DNA of 64,000 nt from Paenibacillus tarimensis (GCF_021532315.1 NZ_JAKGAO010000031.1:1-64000), one strand, 5' to 3'. Shown: positions 37,407 through 47,497, counted from the first letter of the stretch. Translations and numbers: made by a program. The notes: generated from the sequence alone by a model not told the origin.

Positions 37407-38684
37407 TTAGCCGCCCGAGCTTAAGCTTGCCGCCCAGTCATAGCCCTTCAAATAAGGATCCGGCTTTACCTCCTCGCCCGTGCTCCACAGCTCCTTGAAC
37501 TGGCCGTCCGCCTGTACCTCGCCAATCCGGACCGGCTTGTAAATATGCTGGTTCTCACCATCTATGGTGACCTTGCCTTCCGGCGCGTTCCACTCCAGCC
37601 CTTTCGCCGCTTCCTTCACAGCTGCAACATCGGTCGATCCCGCTTTCTCAACGGCTGCGGCCCACAGATAAACGGCTGTATATCCAGCTTCAATCGGGTC
37701 AGCCGTCACACGGTCTGCTCCATACTTCGCTTTATAATTCTCAACGAATGTTTTGTTCTCCGGTGTATCTGTCGTCTGGTAGTAGTTCCATGCTGCCAGA
37801 TGACCCTCCAGCACGTCAGCTCCAATTCCCCGGATTTCTTCCTCTGCCACACTTACTGACAGCGTCGTCATATCCTGTGCCGTGATACCGGCATCCTTAA
37901 GCTGCTTGAAGAATGCCACGTTGCTGTCACCGTTTAGCGTGTTAAAGACAACATCCGGATCAGCTTGCTGAATCTTGCTGATGATTGTACTGTAGTCGGT
38001 GTGCCCAAGCGGGGTATATTCCTCGCCTGCCAGCTCTCCGCCCTCTGCCTTCAGCTGTTCTTTAATGATTTTGTTAGCGGTACGCGGGAATACATAGTCC
38101 GAGCCCAGCAGATAAAATTTCTTGCCGCGGTTCTCAAGCAGCCATGTCACGGCCGGTACGATCTGCTGGTTCGTCGTTGCGCCGGTGTAGAAGATGTTTG
38201 GTGATGATTCTAAGCCTTCATACTGTACCGGGTACCAGAGCAAGCCGTTCATCTCTTCAAATACCGGGAGCATCGCCTTACGGCTTGCCGATGTCCAGCC
38301 GCCGAACACGGTAGCGACCTTATCCTCCGAGATAAGCTTGCGCGCCTTCTCCGCGAAGGTCGGCCAATCCGAGGCGCCATCCTCGATGACTGGCACCAGC
38401 TTCTTGCCGAGCACGCCGCCCTTGGCATTGATCTCTTCAATCGCCATCAGCTCGGCATCATGTACAGATTTTTCACTGATTGCCATCGTGCCGCTGAGTG
38501 AGTGCAGAATGCCAACCTTGATTTCACTTCCGTCACCTGATGAACCACTGTTACTGCCGCCCGAAGCCGTTTCTGCTCCCCCGCTGGCAGGGGCTGTACC
38601 TCCATTGTTTGAACCGCAGCCCGCCAATATCAGACTCAGCGACAATACCAACAACAAGACCGAAGACCACACTCTTTTTCTCAT
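37407..38684 (-). CDS. urtA: urea ABC transporter substrate-binding lipoprotein UrtA
   Basis: About 425 residues. The signal peptide ends in the lipobox LILAGC, then a low-complexity Ser/Gly linker and a periplasmic-binding-protein type I fold ([51 protein letters not shown], characteristic of urea-binding proteins). The start at 38684 has GGAG 7 bases upstream. First gene of urtABCDE. No urease genes are in the window, so urea breakdown must be encoded elsewhere. Confidence 0.93.
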   Translation of the reverse strand: MRKRVWSSVLLLVLSLSLILAGCGSNNGGTAPASGGAETASGGSNSGSSGDGSEIKVGILHSLSGTMAISEKSVHDAELMAIEEINAKGGVLGKKLVPVIEDGASDWPTFAEKARKLISEDKVATVFGGWTSASRKAMLPVFEEMNGLLWYPVQYEGLESSPNIFYTGATTNQQIVPAVTWLLENRGKKFYLLGSDYVFPRTANKIIKEQLKAEGGELAGEEYTPLGHTDYSTIISKIQQADPDVVFNTLNGDSNVAFFKQLKDAGITAQDMTTLSVSVAEEEIRGIGADVLEGHLAAWNYYQTTDTPENKTFVENYKAKYGADRVTADPIEAGYTAVYLWAAAVEKAGSTDVAAVKEAAKGLEWNAPEGKVTIDGENQHIYKPVRIGEVQADGQFKELWSTGEEVKPDPYLKGYDWAASLSSGG

Positions 38685-38760
38685 GCTTCCACTCCCCATA
38701 ATCGTTGTCTGTAGTTTCCGAACGTTCGATCGTTTTTCCAGTTGCTTTGTTCGTGGTTTT

Positions 38761-38790
38761 ATTATAGACGCGGTCTCATTATGATGTCAA
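38761..38790 (-). promoter_or_regulatory. SigA promoter of the urt operon
   Basis: Consensus -35 TTGACA (38785-38790), spacer 18, -10 TATAAT (38761-38766). Start of transcription near 38754, leaving a leader of about 70 bases. Confidence 0.85.
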
Positions 38791-38801
38791 TATATCTTAC
38801 A
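38785..38801 (-). promoter_or_regulatory. TnrA/GlnR-type nitrogen box over the urtA -35
   Basis: A perfect fit to TGTNA-N7-TNACA: TGTAA, seven bases, TGACA. The right half is the -35 hexamer itself. Established knowledge is that TnrA and GlnR bind this 17-bp site. Overlap with -35 suggests repression by GlnR when nitrogen is plentiful, which is an inference. Confidence 0.7.
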
Positions 38802-39037
38802 TAAAAATATGATGGCGAACAGCAAATATGTCTGAAGCCCTGCAAAATGTCGGATTTTAAGCAGAAATTACGTAAATATACCTATCATATCGGTTGAATA
38901 TCCGTCATTATCACTTCAATATTTCTCTGTACATAACATATATATAACATAAAACTTTCACTTTACTATTGCCCCTTTGTTCGCCTTTATCCTATTATTG
39001 GAAAATTCCCTTTCCCCTAATTGTTCCCTAAGAACGA

Positions 39038-39066
39038 CAAAAACCCTTGGCATCATGCCAAGGGCT
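39038..39066 (-). terminator. intrinsic terminator of the foldase gene
   Basis: A perfect 9-bp stem (39044-39052 with 39056-39064), 3-base loop, then five U on the minus strand. Confidence 0.9.
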
Positions 39067-39091
39067 TCCTCTTTCGCCTAAGCAGCCGCAA

Positions 39092-40246
39092 TTACTCGGC
39101 TGTATTACCTTCTGTTGCCTGCCCGCCTTCCGCACCCGCGTTACCGGATGCATCTGTGCCTGCATTACCTTCAGTCGCCGCATTACCGGCATCTTCAGCC
39201 GGGGCAGGCTCTTCTTGCGGGAGGGAAACCTTAATTTCCAGCTTCTCCTGTTCTTGCGTCATGAACTCATTCAGCTTCTCAACCGCGATCGATTCACGAA
39301 GCTGATCCTTTTGCTCCTGCGTCATCTTGTCGAAGGTAACCTCTTCGCGCTTCTCTACCTTCATAACATGGTAACCATAGGTTGTTTTGACCGGATCACC
39401 AATCACACCGATCTCCTGGGTAAGAGCGGCATTCTTGAATTCTTCTACCCAAGAATTAACCTGCTGCTCCTCATACAGACCGCCATTTTCTTTGGAACCC
39501 GTATCATCGGAATATTCCTTAGCCAGCTCGCCCCAGTCGCCGCCCTTCTCGAGCTTTTCCTTCACTTCGTTAGCTCTCGATAGTGCTTCTTCTTCTGTAC
39601 GGCTCTGTTCTCCTGTGGCCGGATCCGATGTTCCAACCAGGATATGGCGGACAGTCGCCACGGTATAGTCAGCCTGCTTTTCGTTAAACGCAGCCTTCAA
39701 GTCTTCATCTGGAATATCCTCGCTGAACTCGACTCTCTTCGCTTCAATTACTGCACTAGCCGCCAGCATTGTCTTGGCGATAGCTTTCGCGTCATCAACC
39801 GTCAAGCCGCTGTCTGACATGGTCTTCTTCAGTTCTTCATTTTCCTTCAGTGCTTCCTCAATATTCTTCCGGAAGGTTTCGGCCTGCTCCTCCGCCGTCT
39901 TAAGCTGCTCCTCGGTTGCCTTCTTCTCATATTCCTTGTACACGATATAACGCTTAAGCTCTTGCTCCTTGTACTGCGGAATCATCAGATACATCGCGTT
40001 CTGAGGATCTGTAATCTGAGTCAGTGTGATGTACTTGTCAAACTCAGCTTCGGTAACTTGTCCACCATCTTTATAAGTTGCCACGACCGTAGCGCTGGTC
40101 TCTCCTGTTGCGGGAGTATTACCACCACCTGTTGTATTCGTATTATCCTTCTTACCGCAGCCCGCCGCCATCGTCAGGACGAGAACTGCCGCCACAACAA
40201 GCAGCAAGCCTTGCCGCCATGACGATTTGCGTTTATTGAAGAGCAT
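39092..40246 (-). CDS. PrsA-like foldase lipoprotein (parvulin domain)
   Basis: 384 residues. The signal peptide has lipobox LTMAAGC, then a long helical N-domain and a PpiC parvulin domain (about residues 165-260: TVATVRHILVGTSDPATGEQ, LEKGGDWGELAKEYSDDTGSKENGGLY). The C-terminal tail is rich in Glu, Ala, Gly and Asn. Probably helps folding of exported proteins outside the membrane. The start at 40246 has GGGG 9 bases upstream and overlaps the end of mfd by 14 bases. Confidence 0.9.
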   Translation of the reverse strand: MLFNKRKSSWRQGLLLVVAAVLVLTMAAGCGKKDNTNTTGGGNTPATGETSATVVATYKDGGQVTEAEFDKYITLTQITDPQNAMYLMIPQYKEQELKRYIVYKEYEKKATEEQLKTAEEQAETFRKNIEEALKENEELKKTMSDSGLTVDDAKAIAKTMLAASAVIEAKRVEFSEDIPDEDLKAAFNEKQADYTVATVRHILVGTSDPATGEQSRTEEEALSRANEVKEKLEKGGDWGELAKEYSDDTGSKENGGLYEEQQVNSWVEEFKNAALTQEIGVIGDPVKTTYGYHVMKVEKREEVTFDKMTQEQKDQLRESIAVEKLNEFMTQEQEKLEIKVSLPQEEPAPAEDAGNAATEGNAGTDASGNAGAEGGQATEGNTAE

Positions 40247-43200
40247 TTTGGAGTTCCCCTTTCGGTTTAAGTGCTTCCTTGTATTGTACCAGAAAACGCT
40301 CAAGCATTTCCAATTTCTCATGATCGGCCAGCCCCTTGCCAAGCAGCTGGATAACCGGCTGCTCGCCTTCAGCTGTTCCGGAACGCATAAACCGGTTCTC
40401 AAAAGCCAGGCAGAGCTTGTCAATTTTCTTGTTATCCATCCGCTGTCTCTCAGAGGCCGCGAATTTCAGAATGAGATCCTCCCCGCGCTGGATGATCTGC
40501 TCAATTCCATATTCTCTTCCGTATACCTTAAGCCGCGCAACAGACAACAGGTTGTCGACTGCCTCGGGCAGATCGCCGAAACGGTCAACGAGCTCCTCAC
40601 GCAGATCCTCTGTCTCTTCCACACTGCGGATGACCGCAACCTTCTTGTAGATCTCAATCTTCTGAATGCTGTCATAGATGTAATCGGAAGGCAGATAAGC
40701 GTCCATGCTCAGGTCAATTTGTGTATTCACTTCCTTCACCGTCTCTGCGCCTTCACCGTACATCTCCGCTTTCCGCTTAGCAATCTCATCGGCCAGCATT
40801 TGGGAGTACAGATCAAAGCCGACTGAAGCGATAAAGCCGTGCTGCTCGGCACCCAGCAGATTGCCTGCTCCCCGGATAGACAAGTCGCGCATAGCGATTT
40901 TGAAGCCGGAGCCAAGCTCGGTGAACTCCTTGATTGACTGCAGGCGCTTCTCCGCAACCTCTGTCAGTACCTTATCGCGCTGGTAGGTAAAATAGGCATA
41001 CGCGATCCGATTGGAGCGCCCGACACGGCCGCGCAGCTGATACAGCTGGGAGAGACCCATTTTGTCCGCATCATGCACGATCAGCGTATTAACATTCGGG
41101 ATATCCACCCCTGTCTCAATAATGCTGGTGCTAACCAGAACGTCGGATTCCCCATCCAGAAAATCTAGAATGGTCTTCTCCAGTTCCTGCTCCGTCATCT
41201 GCCCGTGGCCGACCGCTACCTTGGCACCTGGAACAAGCGCCGTAATCTGCTCGGCCATCTGGTGGATGCCCTGTACCCGGTTATACAGGTAATACACCTG
41301 CCCGCCGCGGGCCAGTTCACGTTCAATTGCCTCCCGCACAAGGGATGTATTGTACTCAACCACATAAGTTTGTACGGGAAAACGATTCTCCGGCGGCGTC
41401 TCGATAACGGACAGATCCCGTACGCCAAGCATCGACATATGAAGCGTTCTCGGGATCGGCGTCGCTGTCAGCGTCAGCACGTCCACGTTCGTCTTCAATT
41501 TCTTCAGCTTCTCCTTATGGGATACGCCAAAACGCTGCTCCTCGTCCACAATAAGGAGGCCCAGGTCTTTAAAGACCACATCCTGGGACAGCAGGCGGTG
41601 AGTACCAATGACGACATCCACCGTACCGGCCTTAATACCCTTCATCGTCTCGTTCTGCTCCTTACGGGAGCGGAAACGGCTCAGCACCTGAATGTTAAAC
41701 GGATAACCGGAGAACCGCTCCTTGAAGGTTTCATAATGCTGCTGGGCCAATATGGTGGTTGGGACCAGAACAGCAACCTGCTTACCCTCAATGGCTGCCT
41801 TGAAAGCCGCGCGCACCGCGACCTCCGTCTTCCCGTAGCCTACGTCGCCGCACAGCAGCCGGTCCATTGGACGGGGCGTCTCCATATCCTTCTTGATTTC
41901 TTCAATTGCTCTTAGCTGATCCCTCGTCTCATCGTAAGGGAACATCTCCTCGAATTCCTTCTGATAAGGCGTATCCTGCTGGAAACCGAATCCCGACGAT
42001 GCCTGCCGCTGGGCATAAAGCTTGATCAGGTCATCCGCGATGTCTTTAACGGATGACTGCACTTTGTTCTTGACCCGTGTCCATTCATTGCCGCCAAGCT
42101 TATAGATTTTCGGTTCTTTGTCTTCGTTGCCCACATACTTCTGGATCAGATCGATCTGCTCGATCGGCACAGACAGCTTGTCGCCGCCCGCGTACAGTAT
42201 ATGGAGGTAGTCCTTATGAATGCCGCCAATCTCCAGCGTTCCGATTCCGACATATTTGCCAATCCCGTGATTCTGATGGACGACATAATCGCCTACCTTA
42301 AGCTCGGTATAGCTCTTAATCCGTTCAGCGTTGTCAATCTTCTTGTCCACGCGGCGCGCTTTGCGCTGCTTCTGTGAGAACATTTCGCCTTCCGTGATGA
42401 CAACCAGATGGGAGGAAGGAAGCTCAAAACCGCTTTGCAGATTGCCCTCCACCATCGTCGGCAGATCAATGCTGTAGTCCATCAGCACACGCTTCATCCG
42501 GTCCATCCGTTCCGGTGTGCCGGAAAGCATCAGGATATTCGCCCCTGCCTTGCGCCAGCGTTCCATCTCTGCCTTAAGCACATTCATCTGTCCATGGAAA
42601 TCCTGCATCGCCCGGCTGACGATATTGAGAATGTTCTGCGGCTGGGTATGCGGAATCTGTCTCAGGAACAAGGACATGAACAAGGTCGGGAACGGGCGCT
42701 GGTACAGAATCGGCTCCGTATCTCTTGCCAGCACGAAGCCCGGCAGCGATTTGCCGTTCTGAAGCAAATGGGTAGCCCATTCCGCCTCATCCCGCTCCAG
42801 CTGCTTCGCTGTCTCAATCAGTCTGGTCGGTTCATCCATGATTAGCAGCGTATCCTGCGGCATGTAATCATATAAGGTTTCCCGCTCCGGATAGAGGAGG
42901 GAAATATACTTGTACATCTCAGGGAAATGAATCTGCCCGCGGAGCTTCTCAAGCTCAGAGCCAATCTCCTCACGCAGTCTCTCCTTGGCAAGCCGGTCTG
43001 TCATCTTCTCCAGCTGCCGCTCGAGCAGCTCGGCTGCATGCTGCGCCGCATTCAGCATCCGCCGCTCATTGGCGATTACTTCTCTGCATGGAGGAACAGT
43101 ATACGATTCTACCTTGTCAATTGACCGTTGATCGGCCGGATCGAAGGTACGGATGGAATCAATCTCCTCATCAAACCACTCCACCCGGTAAGCAGCAGGA

Positions 43201-43763
43201 GAGGTCAACGGATAGAAGTCGACGATCCCGCCGCGTACGCTGATCTCACCCTTGTTCTCGACACGGTCAGCCCGTTCGTAACCGAGCTCCACCATGCGCC
43301 GTAAAAACGCTTCCATCGTCAGCGTCTCGCCAACCTTAAGCGAAATTTGTGCTTCCGCAATCACCTCGCGAATCGGCAGGTACCGCCGGACACCGGAGAA
43401 AGGCACGACAACAACGCCCCGAAATCCTTGCGATAACCGGATTAGAACTTCCATCCGCTGAGCAAGTGTTTCCGGACTCGATATGGCAGCCTCCGCCGCC
43501 ACAAGCTCATTAGCCGGGTAGAGCAGAACCTGCTCCTGAGAGAGGCATTCAACCAAATCTTCCGCAACCTTCTGCGCTGCAAACATATTGTGTGTCACAA
43601 CCAGCATCGGCCGGTCCATCTTCTGCTGCAGTGCCGCCATCCATAACTGACGGGATGAACCGGCCAGACCAGATACCATCTGCTCACGCATACCGCTCTC
43701 AAAACCCGCTAAGACGTTCTGAAAATCCGGATCAGCAGCTACTGCTTTTATTAATGTTTCCAA
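40233..43763 (-). CDS. mfd: transcription-repair coupling factor Mfd
   Basis: Removes RNA polymerase stalled at lesions and recruits UvrA. About 1176 residues: UvrB-homology N-domain, RNA-polymerase-interaction domain ([17 protein letters not shown]), and a RecG-like translocase with Walker [15 protein letters not shown] box DEEQRFG and the TRG-type C-terminus. No ATG fits the family N-terminus. The TTG at 43763 (reading [15 protein letters not shown]) with GAGG 11 bases upstream does. Confidence 0.97.
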   Translation of the reverse strand: METLIKAVAADPDFQNVLAGFESGMREQMVSGLAGSSRQLWMAALQQKMDRPMLVVTHNMFAAQKVAEDLVECLSQEQVLLYPANELVAAEAAISSPETLAQRMEVLIRLSQGFRGVVVVPFSGVRRYLPIREVIAEAQISLKVGETLTMEAFLRRMVELGYERADRVENKGEISVRGGIVDFYPLTSPAAYRVEWFDEEIDSIRTFDPADQRSIDKVESYTVPPCREVIANERRMLNAAQHAAELLERQLEKMTDRLAKERLREEIGSELEKLRGQIHFPEMYKYISLLYPERETLYDYMPQDTLLIMDEPTRLIETAKQLERDEAEWATHLLQNGKSLPGFVLARDTEPILYQRPFPTLFMSLFLRQIPHTQPQNILNIVSRAMQDFHGQMNVLKAEMERWRKAGANILMLSGTPERMDRMKRVLMDYSIDLPTMVEGNLQSGFELPSSHLVVITEGEMFSQKQRKARRVDKKIDNAERIKSYTELKVGDYVVHQNHGIGKYVGIGTLEIGGIHKDYLHILYAGGDKLSVPIEQIDLIQKYVGNEDKEPKIYKLGGNEWTRVKNKVQSSVKDIADDLIKLYAQRQASSGFGFQQDTPYQKEFEEMFPYDETRDQLRAIEEIKKDMETPRPMDRLLCGDVGYGKTEVAVRAAFKAAIEGKQVAVLVPTTILAQQHYETFKERFSGYPFNIQVLSRFRSRKEQNETMKGIKAGTVDVVIGTHRLLSQDVVFKDLGLLIVDEEQRFGVSHKEKLKKLKTNVDVLTLTATPIPRTLHMSMLGVRDLSVIETPPENRFPVQTYVVEYNTSLVREAIERELARGGQVYYLYNRVQGIHQMAEQITALVPGAKVAVGHGQMTEQELEKTILDFLDGESDVLVSTSIIETGVDIPNVNTLIVHDADKMGLSQLYQLRGRVGRSNRIAYAYFTYQRDKVLTEVAEKRLQSIKEFTELGSGFKIAMRDLSIRGAGNLLGAEQHGFIASVGFDLYSQMLADEIAKRKAEMYGEGAETVKEVNTQIDLSMDAYLPSDYIYDSIQKIEIYKKVAVIRSVEETEDLREELVDRFGDLPEAVDNLLSVARLKVYGREYGIEQIIQRGEDLILKFAASERQRMDNKKIDKLCLAFENRFMRSGTAEGEQPVIQLLGKGLADHEKLEMLERFLVQYKEALKPKGELQNALQ

Positions 43764-43864
43764 CGTACAAGGCACCTCGCTTCTATAAAAAAGGACCACA
43801 TGCAACTAAACGCCCCTAAACCATCAAAGAGATTAGGCGCGTTTACGAGAGTCCGGTTCACACA

Positions 43865-43898
43865 GGAAAAAGAAGCCTCGGCATCCGGGCCGAGGCCG
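43865..43898 (-). terminator. intrinsic terminator of fin
   Basis: A perfect 8-bp GC stem (43875-43882 with 43889-43896) is followed by UUCUUUUUC on the minus strand. It separates fin from mfd, so mfd must have its own promoter in 43764-43864. Confidence 0.8.
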
Positions 43899-43925
43899 TA
43901 CATCAGCCGGCGGGGAACTCCTTCT

Positions 43926-44156
43926 CTATTGAAGAGGACTCTCCACCAGCAGCAGTTCGGGATTAGCTTCAAGCGCTTCACGGCAGTATTCACAGACCAC
44001 CTTAACGGTCACATCGCCATTCGCGTTATACGCTATTATATCGCTGCGCTCCTCGGGGGTCAAGAAATGGAAGCCCAGTCTGGCTTCTGTCAGTTCTTCA
44101 TTGTGTAATGTTCCAACTTCGGTCCGGCAGTGCCGGCAAACATAATTTACAGCCAT
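43926..44156 (-). CDS. fin: anti-sigma-F factor Fin
   Basis: 76 residues, the same length as B. subtilis Fin (YabK), with two zinc-type pairs CRHC and CEYC and the segment GFHFLTPEERSDIIAY. Fin binds core RNA polymerase and helps the change from SigF to SigG in the forespore. The start at 44156 is set by AGGAGG 6 bases upstream and by alignment. It lies between pth and mfd as expected. Confidence 0.94.
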   Translation of the reverse strand: MAVNYVCRHCRTEVGTLHNEELTEARLGFHFLTPEERSDIIAYNANGDVTVKVVCEYCREALEANPELLLVESPLQ

Positions 44157-44210
44157 TGTATGCCTCCTGAGGGTACAGTATACCCCCAGTATGCCCCTTT
44201 TCGGCAAAAA

Positions 44211-44771
44211 CTAACGGTTATATCTCGCCATGGTTTGCTCATATGGATGTGAAAGTGCATACTCAAGCGCATCAGCAGCCGCCTCAATCATCCCGGCCAG
44301 CTGGTCATGCTCACTCTTGGCAAAGGGGGATAATACATAATCGGCTATATTAACTCCCGGAGCAGGTCGCGATATACCCATGCGGACCCTGTTAAAGCTT
44401 TGGGTTCCGGTATGCTGAATAATCGACTTGATTCCGTTATGCCCGCCGGCACTGCCCTGATAACGGAGTCTGATTTTCCCGATCTCCGTGTCCAAATCAT
44501 CATACACCACAATAAAATCGTCCAGCTCCGCCTTATAGAAATCCATAAAAGCCCGGACCGTTTCACCGGATAAATTCATATAGGTCATGGGCTTGATCAA
44601 GTATACTCTCTCACCCTGCACGTGTCCTTCACCGACAAGCGCCTTGAATTTGCTCTGCGTAACGGATATGCCCCAACGCTTCGCCAGCGTGTCCACAACC
44701 ATAAAACCCACATTGTGCCGCGTCGATTGATAGGTGCTTCCGGGATTGCCTAATCCGACAATCCATTTCAT
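44211..44771 (-). CDS. pth: peptidyl-tRNA hydrolase
   Basis: Recycles peptidyl-tRNA dropped from ribosomes. 186 residues: KWIVGLGNPGSTYQSTRHNVGFM with the catalytic His of the TRHNVGF motif, then KPMTYMNLSG, VYDDLD and GGHNGIKSI. In B. subtilis it is spoVC, next to fin. Confidence 0.97.
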   Translation of the reverse strand: MKWIVGLGNPGSTYQSTRHNVGFMVVDTLAKRWGISVTQSKFKALVGEGHVQGERVYLIKPMTYMNLSGETVRAFMDFYKAELDDFIVVYDDLDTEIGKIRLRYQGSAGGHNGIKSIIQHTGTQSFNRVRMGISRPAPGVNIADYVLSPFAKSEHDQLAGMIEAAADALEYALSHPYEQTMARYNR

Positions 44772-44863
44772 ATTTCAATTCCCCGCTTCCAACAGAATAA
44801 TATTTTTTTCGCACGTGCAACGTTCTATTCTTCTAAATTGTCATTATAAGTAGAGGTGATATC

Positions 44864-45106
44864 ATGGTCAATGAAATCATGCATCTGTTCGATTTGGAGA
44901 TTCCGATGTACATCAACGGTCAAATTCTAACCTCCGACCAGCAGCTTCTGGATCACATCGAGCATGAAGTCCCGATACAAGTCTATTGGGGGAAGGAACA
45001 TCGAGACATCGGTTTTATTGAACAGTTCTGCCCTGATTATGTTAAGGTTAATAATGTATTCTATAACCGCCGCCAGTTTACCTTCAAATCAAGGCCCGGC
45101 TACTAG
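44864..45106 (+). CDS. small conserved-looking hypothetical protein
   Basis: 80 residues on the plus strand, diverging from pth. It has a good AGAGGTG ribosome site and balanced composition (MYINGQILTSDQQLLDHIEH, YVKVNNVFYNRRQFTFKSRP). No signal peptide or known domain recognised. It ends before a bidirectional terminator shared with rplY, which supports it being a real gene. Function unknown. Confidence 0.7.
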   Translation: MVNEIMHLFDLEIPMYINGQILTSDQQLLDHIEHEVPIQVYWGKEHRDIGFIEQFCPDYVKVNNVFYNRRQFTFKSRPGY

Positions 45107-45190
45107 ATTTCCTGATGTGCCTGCCCAATGGTTCATTGTCCATGAACCACATGTCCGGTCTTTTCTTCGCTATGCACTCTCCTCGGTCCC

Positions 45191-45235
45191 AAATGGAGTA
45201 GGCCCATGTCCAAGCGACACGGGCCTACTCCATTT
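45191..45235. terminator. bidirectional terminator between the 80-aa gene and rplY
   Basis: A 20-bp stem with one mismatch (45191-45210 with 45216-45235), ending in AAAU/AUUU on each side. It serves the convergent genes. Confidence 0.85.
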
Positions 45236-45260
45236 TGTACGAAGAGCTTGTCCAGCCGAT

Positions 45261-45926
45261 TTACGCCTTGGACGCCTCTTCTTCCCTGACTTCCTCGGCA
45301 CCGGCTTCTTCCGCGCGAGAAGCTGCTTCCGCTTCCTCAACAGCCGCATCCTCTGCTTCTTCAGCAGTGAGATCCTTCTGCGGTGCAAGAACCGTCACGA
45401 CGACCGATTCCGGATCCGTCTTTAGCTCTACACCCTCCGGCAGCTTTAATTCGCCAACCAATATATTCTCACCCACCTGCAGGGAGGAGACATCGACAGC
45501 CAGCGAATCCGGGATCCGGCTTGGCAGACACTGAATCTCAACTTCATGAAGCATGGTCTGCACAATACCGCCTTCCTTCTCGCCCGCGGACACTCCTGTC
45601 GTTTCTACTCTTACCTGCGTGCGGATAGCTTGATTCATATCAATCTGGTGAAAATCAATATGGAGCAAATGACGGCTCAGCGGATCGCGCTGTACATCCG
45701 ACAGCATAACCGATTGCTTACCGACAGCAGGAACCTCCAGCTCCAGAACCGCATGCGGATTTGAGCGGATAAGAGCCATCAGCTCTTTTTCCTCCACGGC
45801 AATTGCCGTTGCTTTGCTGATATTTTTGCCGTATACGACACCTGGGACTTTACCCTGCTCGCGCAGCTGCCTCAGATCCGCTTTGGTTTGTACAAGTCGC
45901 TCTTCGGCTTTCATGGTCATCGTCAT
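45261..45926 (-). CDS. rplY: 50S ribosomal protein bL25, CTC form
   Basis: Binds 5S rRNA; the long CTC form is a general stress protein in Bacillus. About 221 residues: N-terminal L25 domain (1-95), C-terminal TL5 domain (95-185), and a strongly acidic Glu/Ala tail of about 35 residues. The ATG at 45926 has GGAGG 7 bases upstream. A SigB-like promoter lies 44 bases upstream. In B. subtilis prs lies between glmU and ctc, but not here. Confidence 0.95.
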   Translation of the reverse strand: MTMTMKAEERLVQTKADLRQLREQGKVPGVVYGKNISKATAIAVEEKELMALIRSNPHAVLELEVPAVGKQSVMLSDVQRDPLSRHLLHIDFHQIDMNQAIRTQVRVETTGVSAGEKEGGIVQTMLHEVEIQCLPSRIPDSLAVDVSSLQVGENILVGELKLPEGVELKTDPESVVVTVLAPQKDLTAEEAEDAAVEEAEAASRAEEAGAEEVREEEASKA

Positions 45927-45969
45927 ATGGAAACCTCCTCTTATCGTGCATGTACGTTTCCATATATTC

Positions 45970-45994
45970 TTACCCATTACCATGGTTGTTTAAC
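45970..45994 (-). promoter_or_regulatory. SigB-like promoter of rplY
   Basis: GTTAAA (45989-45994), 13-base spacer, GGGTAA (45970-45975), close to the SigB consensus GTTTAA/GGGTAT and in the same place as the classic SigB-dependent ctc promoter of B. subtilis. Two mismatches in total. Confidence 0.45.
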
Positions 45995-46026
45995 CGTAGG
46001 GAAGCTTTTTTTGCCAGCGCCTCCAT

Positions 46027-46066
46027 GAAGAATGCCGGCTAACCCTGCGGTCAGCCGGCATTCTTC
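46027..46066. terminator. hairpin after glmU
   Basis: A 14-bp stem (46027-46040 with 46053-46066) lies 30 bases past the glmU stop. There is no long U tract in either direction, so it may be a stability or partial-termination element. Confidence 0.5.
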
Positions 46067-46096
46067 TTCGTGCGGTTTCATTAACCCTAGAGGATG

Positions 46097-47497
46097 TTAG
46101 CTCTCGCCGCCGCGTTCCTTCTTCAGCTTGGCTCTAGCACGGATTCGTTCCGCATACCCTTCCTTGTTAACCTGACGTTCTCTGGCGATTGCCAGATCGC
46201 CTGCCGGCACATCATGCGTTACCGTCGATCCGGCTACCACATAAGCACCCTCCCCAATCTTAACCGGGGCAATCAGGTTACAGTTGCTGCCGATGAATGC
46301 GCCGTCGCCAATCTCCGTTACCGATTTATTGATGCCATCATAGTTAACCGTTATTGCACCGCAGCCGATGTTAACATCCTTGCCTACTACCGCATCTCCC
46401 ACATAGCTTAAATGGGAAACCTTGCTGCCCTTGCCAAGCGACGCATTCTTCAGCTCGACAAAGTCGCCGATCTTGCAGTCGCGGTCAAGCTTCGAGCCCG
46501 GCCGCAGATTCGCATAAGGTCCGATTGCACAGGCATCCCCCACTTCAGCTTCCAGCAGGACGGAATATCTGACCTGCACGCCGCTCTTCAGCACCGAGTC
46601 GGTAATATCAGCCTGCGGGCCAATGTGGCAATCCTCGCCGATAACCGTGCGTCCGCGCAGCACTGTGCCCGGATACAGGACCGTATCCGCTCCGATTGTC
46701 ACACTATCTTCGATATAGGTATTAGATGTATCCATGATCGTTACACCGTTCAAGAGGTGACGCTTAATAATACGCTCGCGCATCAGCTTCTCGGCTTCAG
46801 CCAAGGCAACACGGTCATTGACGCCAATTGCTTCCGCAAGGTCTGATGTGCAATAAGCCTGCACGATATCACCTGCCTCCTTCAGAAGGCCAATGACATC
46901 CGTCAAGTAAAACTCACCCTGCGCATTATCGTTACGTATGTTAGCGAGCGCCTCGAACAGCTTCTTGTTATCAAAGCAATATGTACCGGTATTAATTTCC
47001 CGTACCTTCCGCTCCTCTGCAGAGCAGTCCTTATGTTCGACGATTCGTTCCACTGCACCACCGGCACTGCGGACAACCCGTCCGTACCCTGTCGGGTCCT
47101 CTAGCTCAGCTGTCAGGACAGTTGCCGATGCACCGGAAGAAGCATGAAGCGCCAGCATAGACTGAATGGTAGTCGCGGTAACCAGCGGAGTATCGCCGCA
47201 TATCACAATGGTCGTACCCTCTTCACTTCCCAGCAGACTCTCAGCCTGGCGAACAGCGTGCCCGGTTCCCAACTGCTCGGCCTGCAGCACAAATTCGGCG
47301 CGGTCACCTACATAACCCTGAACCGCCTCCGCACCGTGTCCAACGATGACCACCACACGTTCACAGGACGCATCGCGCACCGTATCGAGTACATGTCCCA
47401 CCATGGGCTTGCCGCATACCGGATGCAGCACTTTATACAATTTGGACTTCATCCGCTTGCCTTGACCCGCAGCAAGCACAATCGCCATTTTCTTCAT
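46097..47497 (-). CDS. glmU: bifunctional UDP-GlcNAc pyrophosphorylase/GlcN-1-P acetyltransferase
   Basis: Makes UDP-GlcNAc for peptidoglycan and teichoic acids. 466 residues: uridyltransferase domain with LAAGQGKRMKSKLYKVLHPVCGKPM at the N-terminus, and a left-handed beta-helix acetyltransferase domain from about residue 250 (hexapeptide repeats such as IGADTVLYPG and IGEDCHIGPQ). Follows spoVG as in B. subtilis. Confidence 0.97.
   Translation of the reverse strand: MKKMAIVLAAGQGKRMKSKLYKVLHPVCGKPMVGHVLDTVRDASCERVVVIVGHGAEAVQGYVGDRAEFVLQAEQLGTGHAVRQAESLLGSEEGTTIVICGDTPLVTATTIQSMLALHASSGASATVLTAELEDPTGYGRVVRSAGGAVERIVEHKDCSAEERKVREINTGTYCFDNKKLFEALANIRNDNAQGEFYLTDVIGLLKEAGDIVQAYCTSDLAEAIGVNDRVALAEAEKLMRERIIKRHLLNGVTIMDTSNTYIEDSVTIGADTVLYPGTVLRGRTVIGEDCHIGPQADITDSVLKSGVQVRYSVLLEAEVGDACAIGPYANLRPGSKLDRDCKIGDFVELKNASLGKGSKVSHLSYVGDAVVGKDVNIGCGAITVNYDGINKSVTEIGDGAFIGSNCNLIAPVKIGEGAYVVAGSTVTHDVPAGDLAIARERQVNKEGYAERIRARAKLKKERGGES

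Larger units (their letters stand above)
38685..39091. other. AT-rich region upstream of urtA
   Basis: Contains the urtA promoter, a palindrome CGAACGTTCG (38719-38728) in the leader, the nitrogen-type box, and the foldase terminator. From 38810 to 39035 it is very AT-rich without a gene. Confidence 0.6.
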
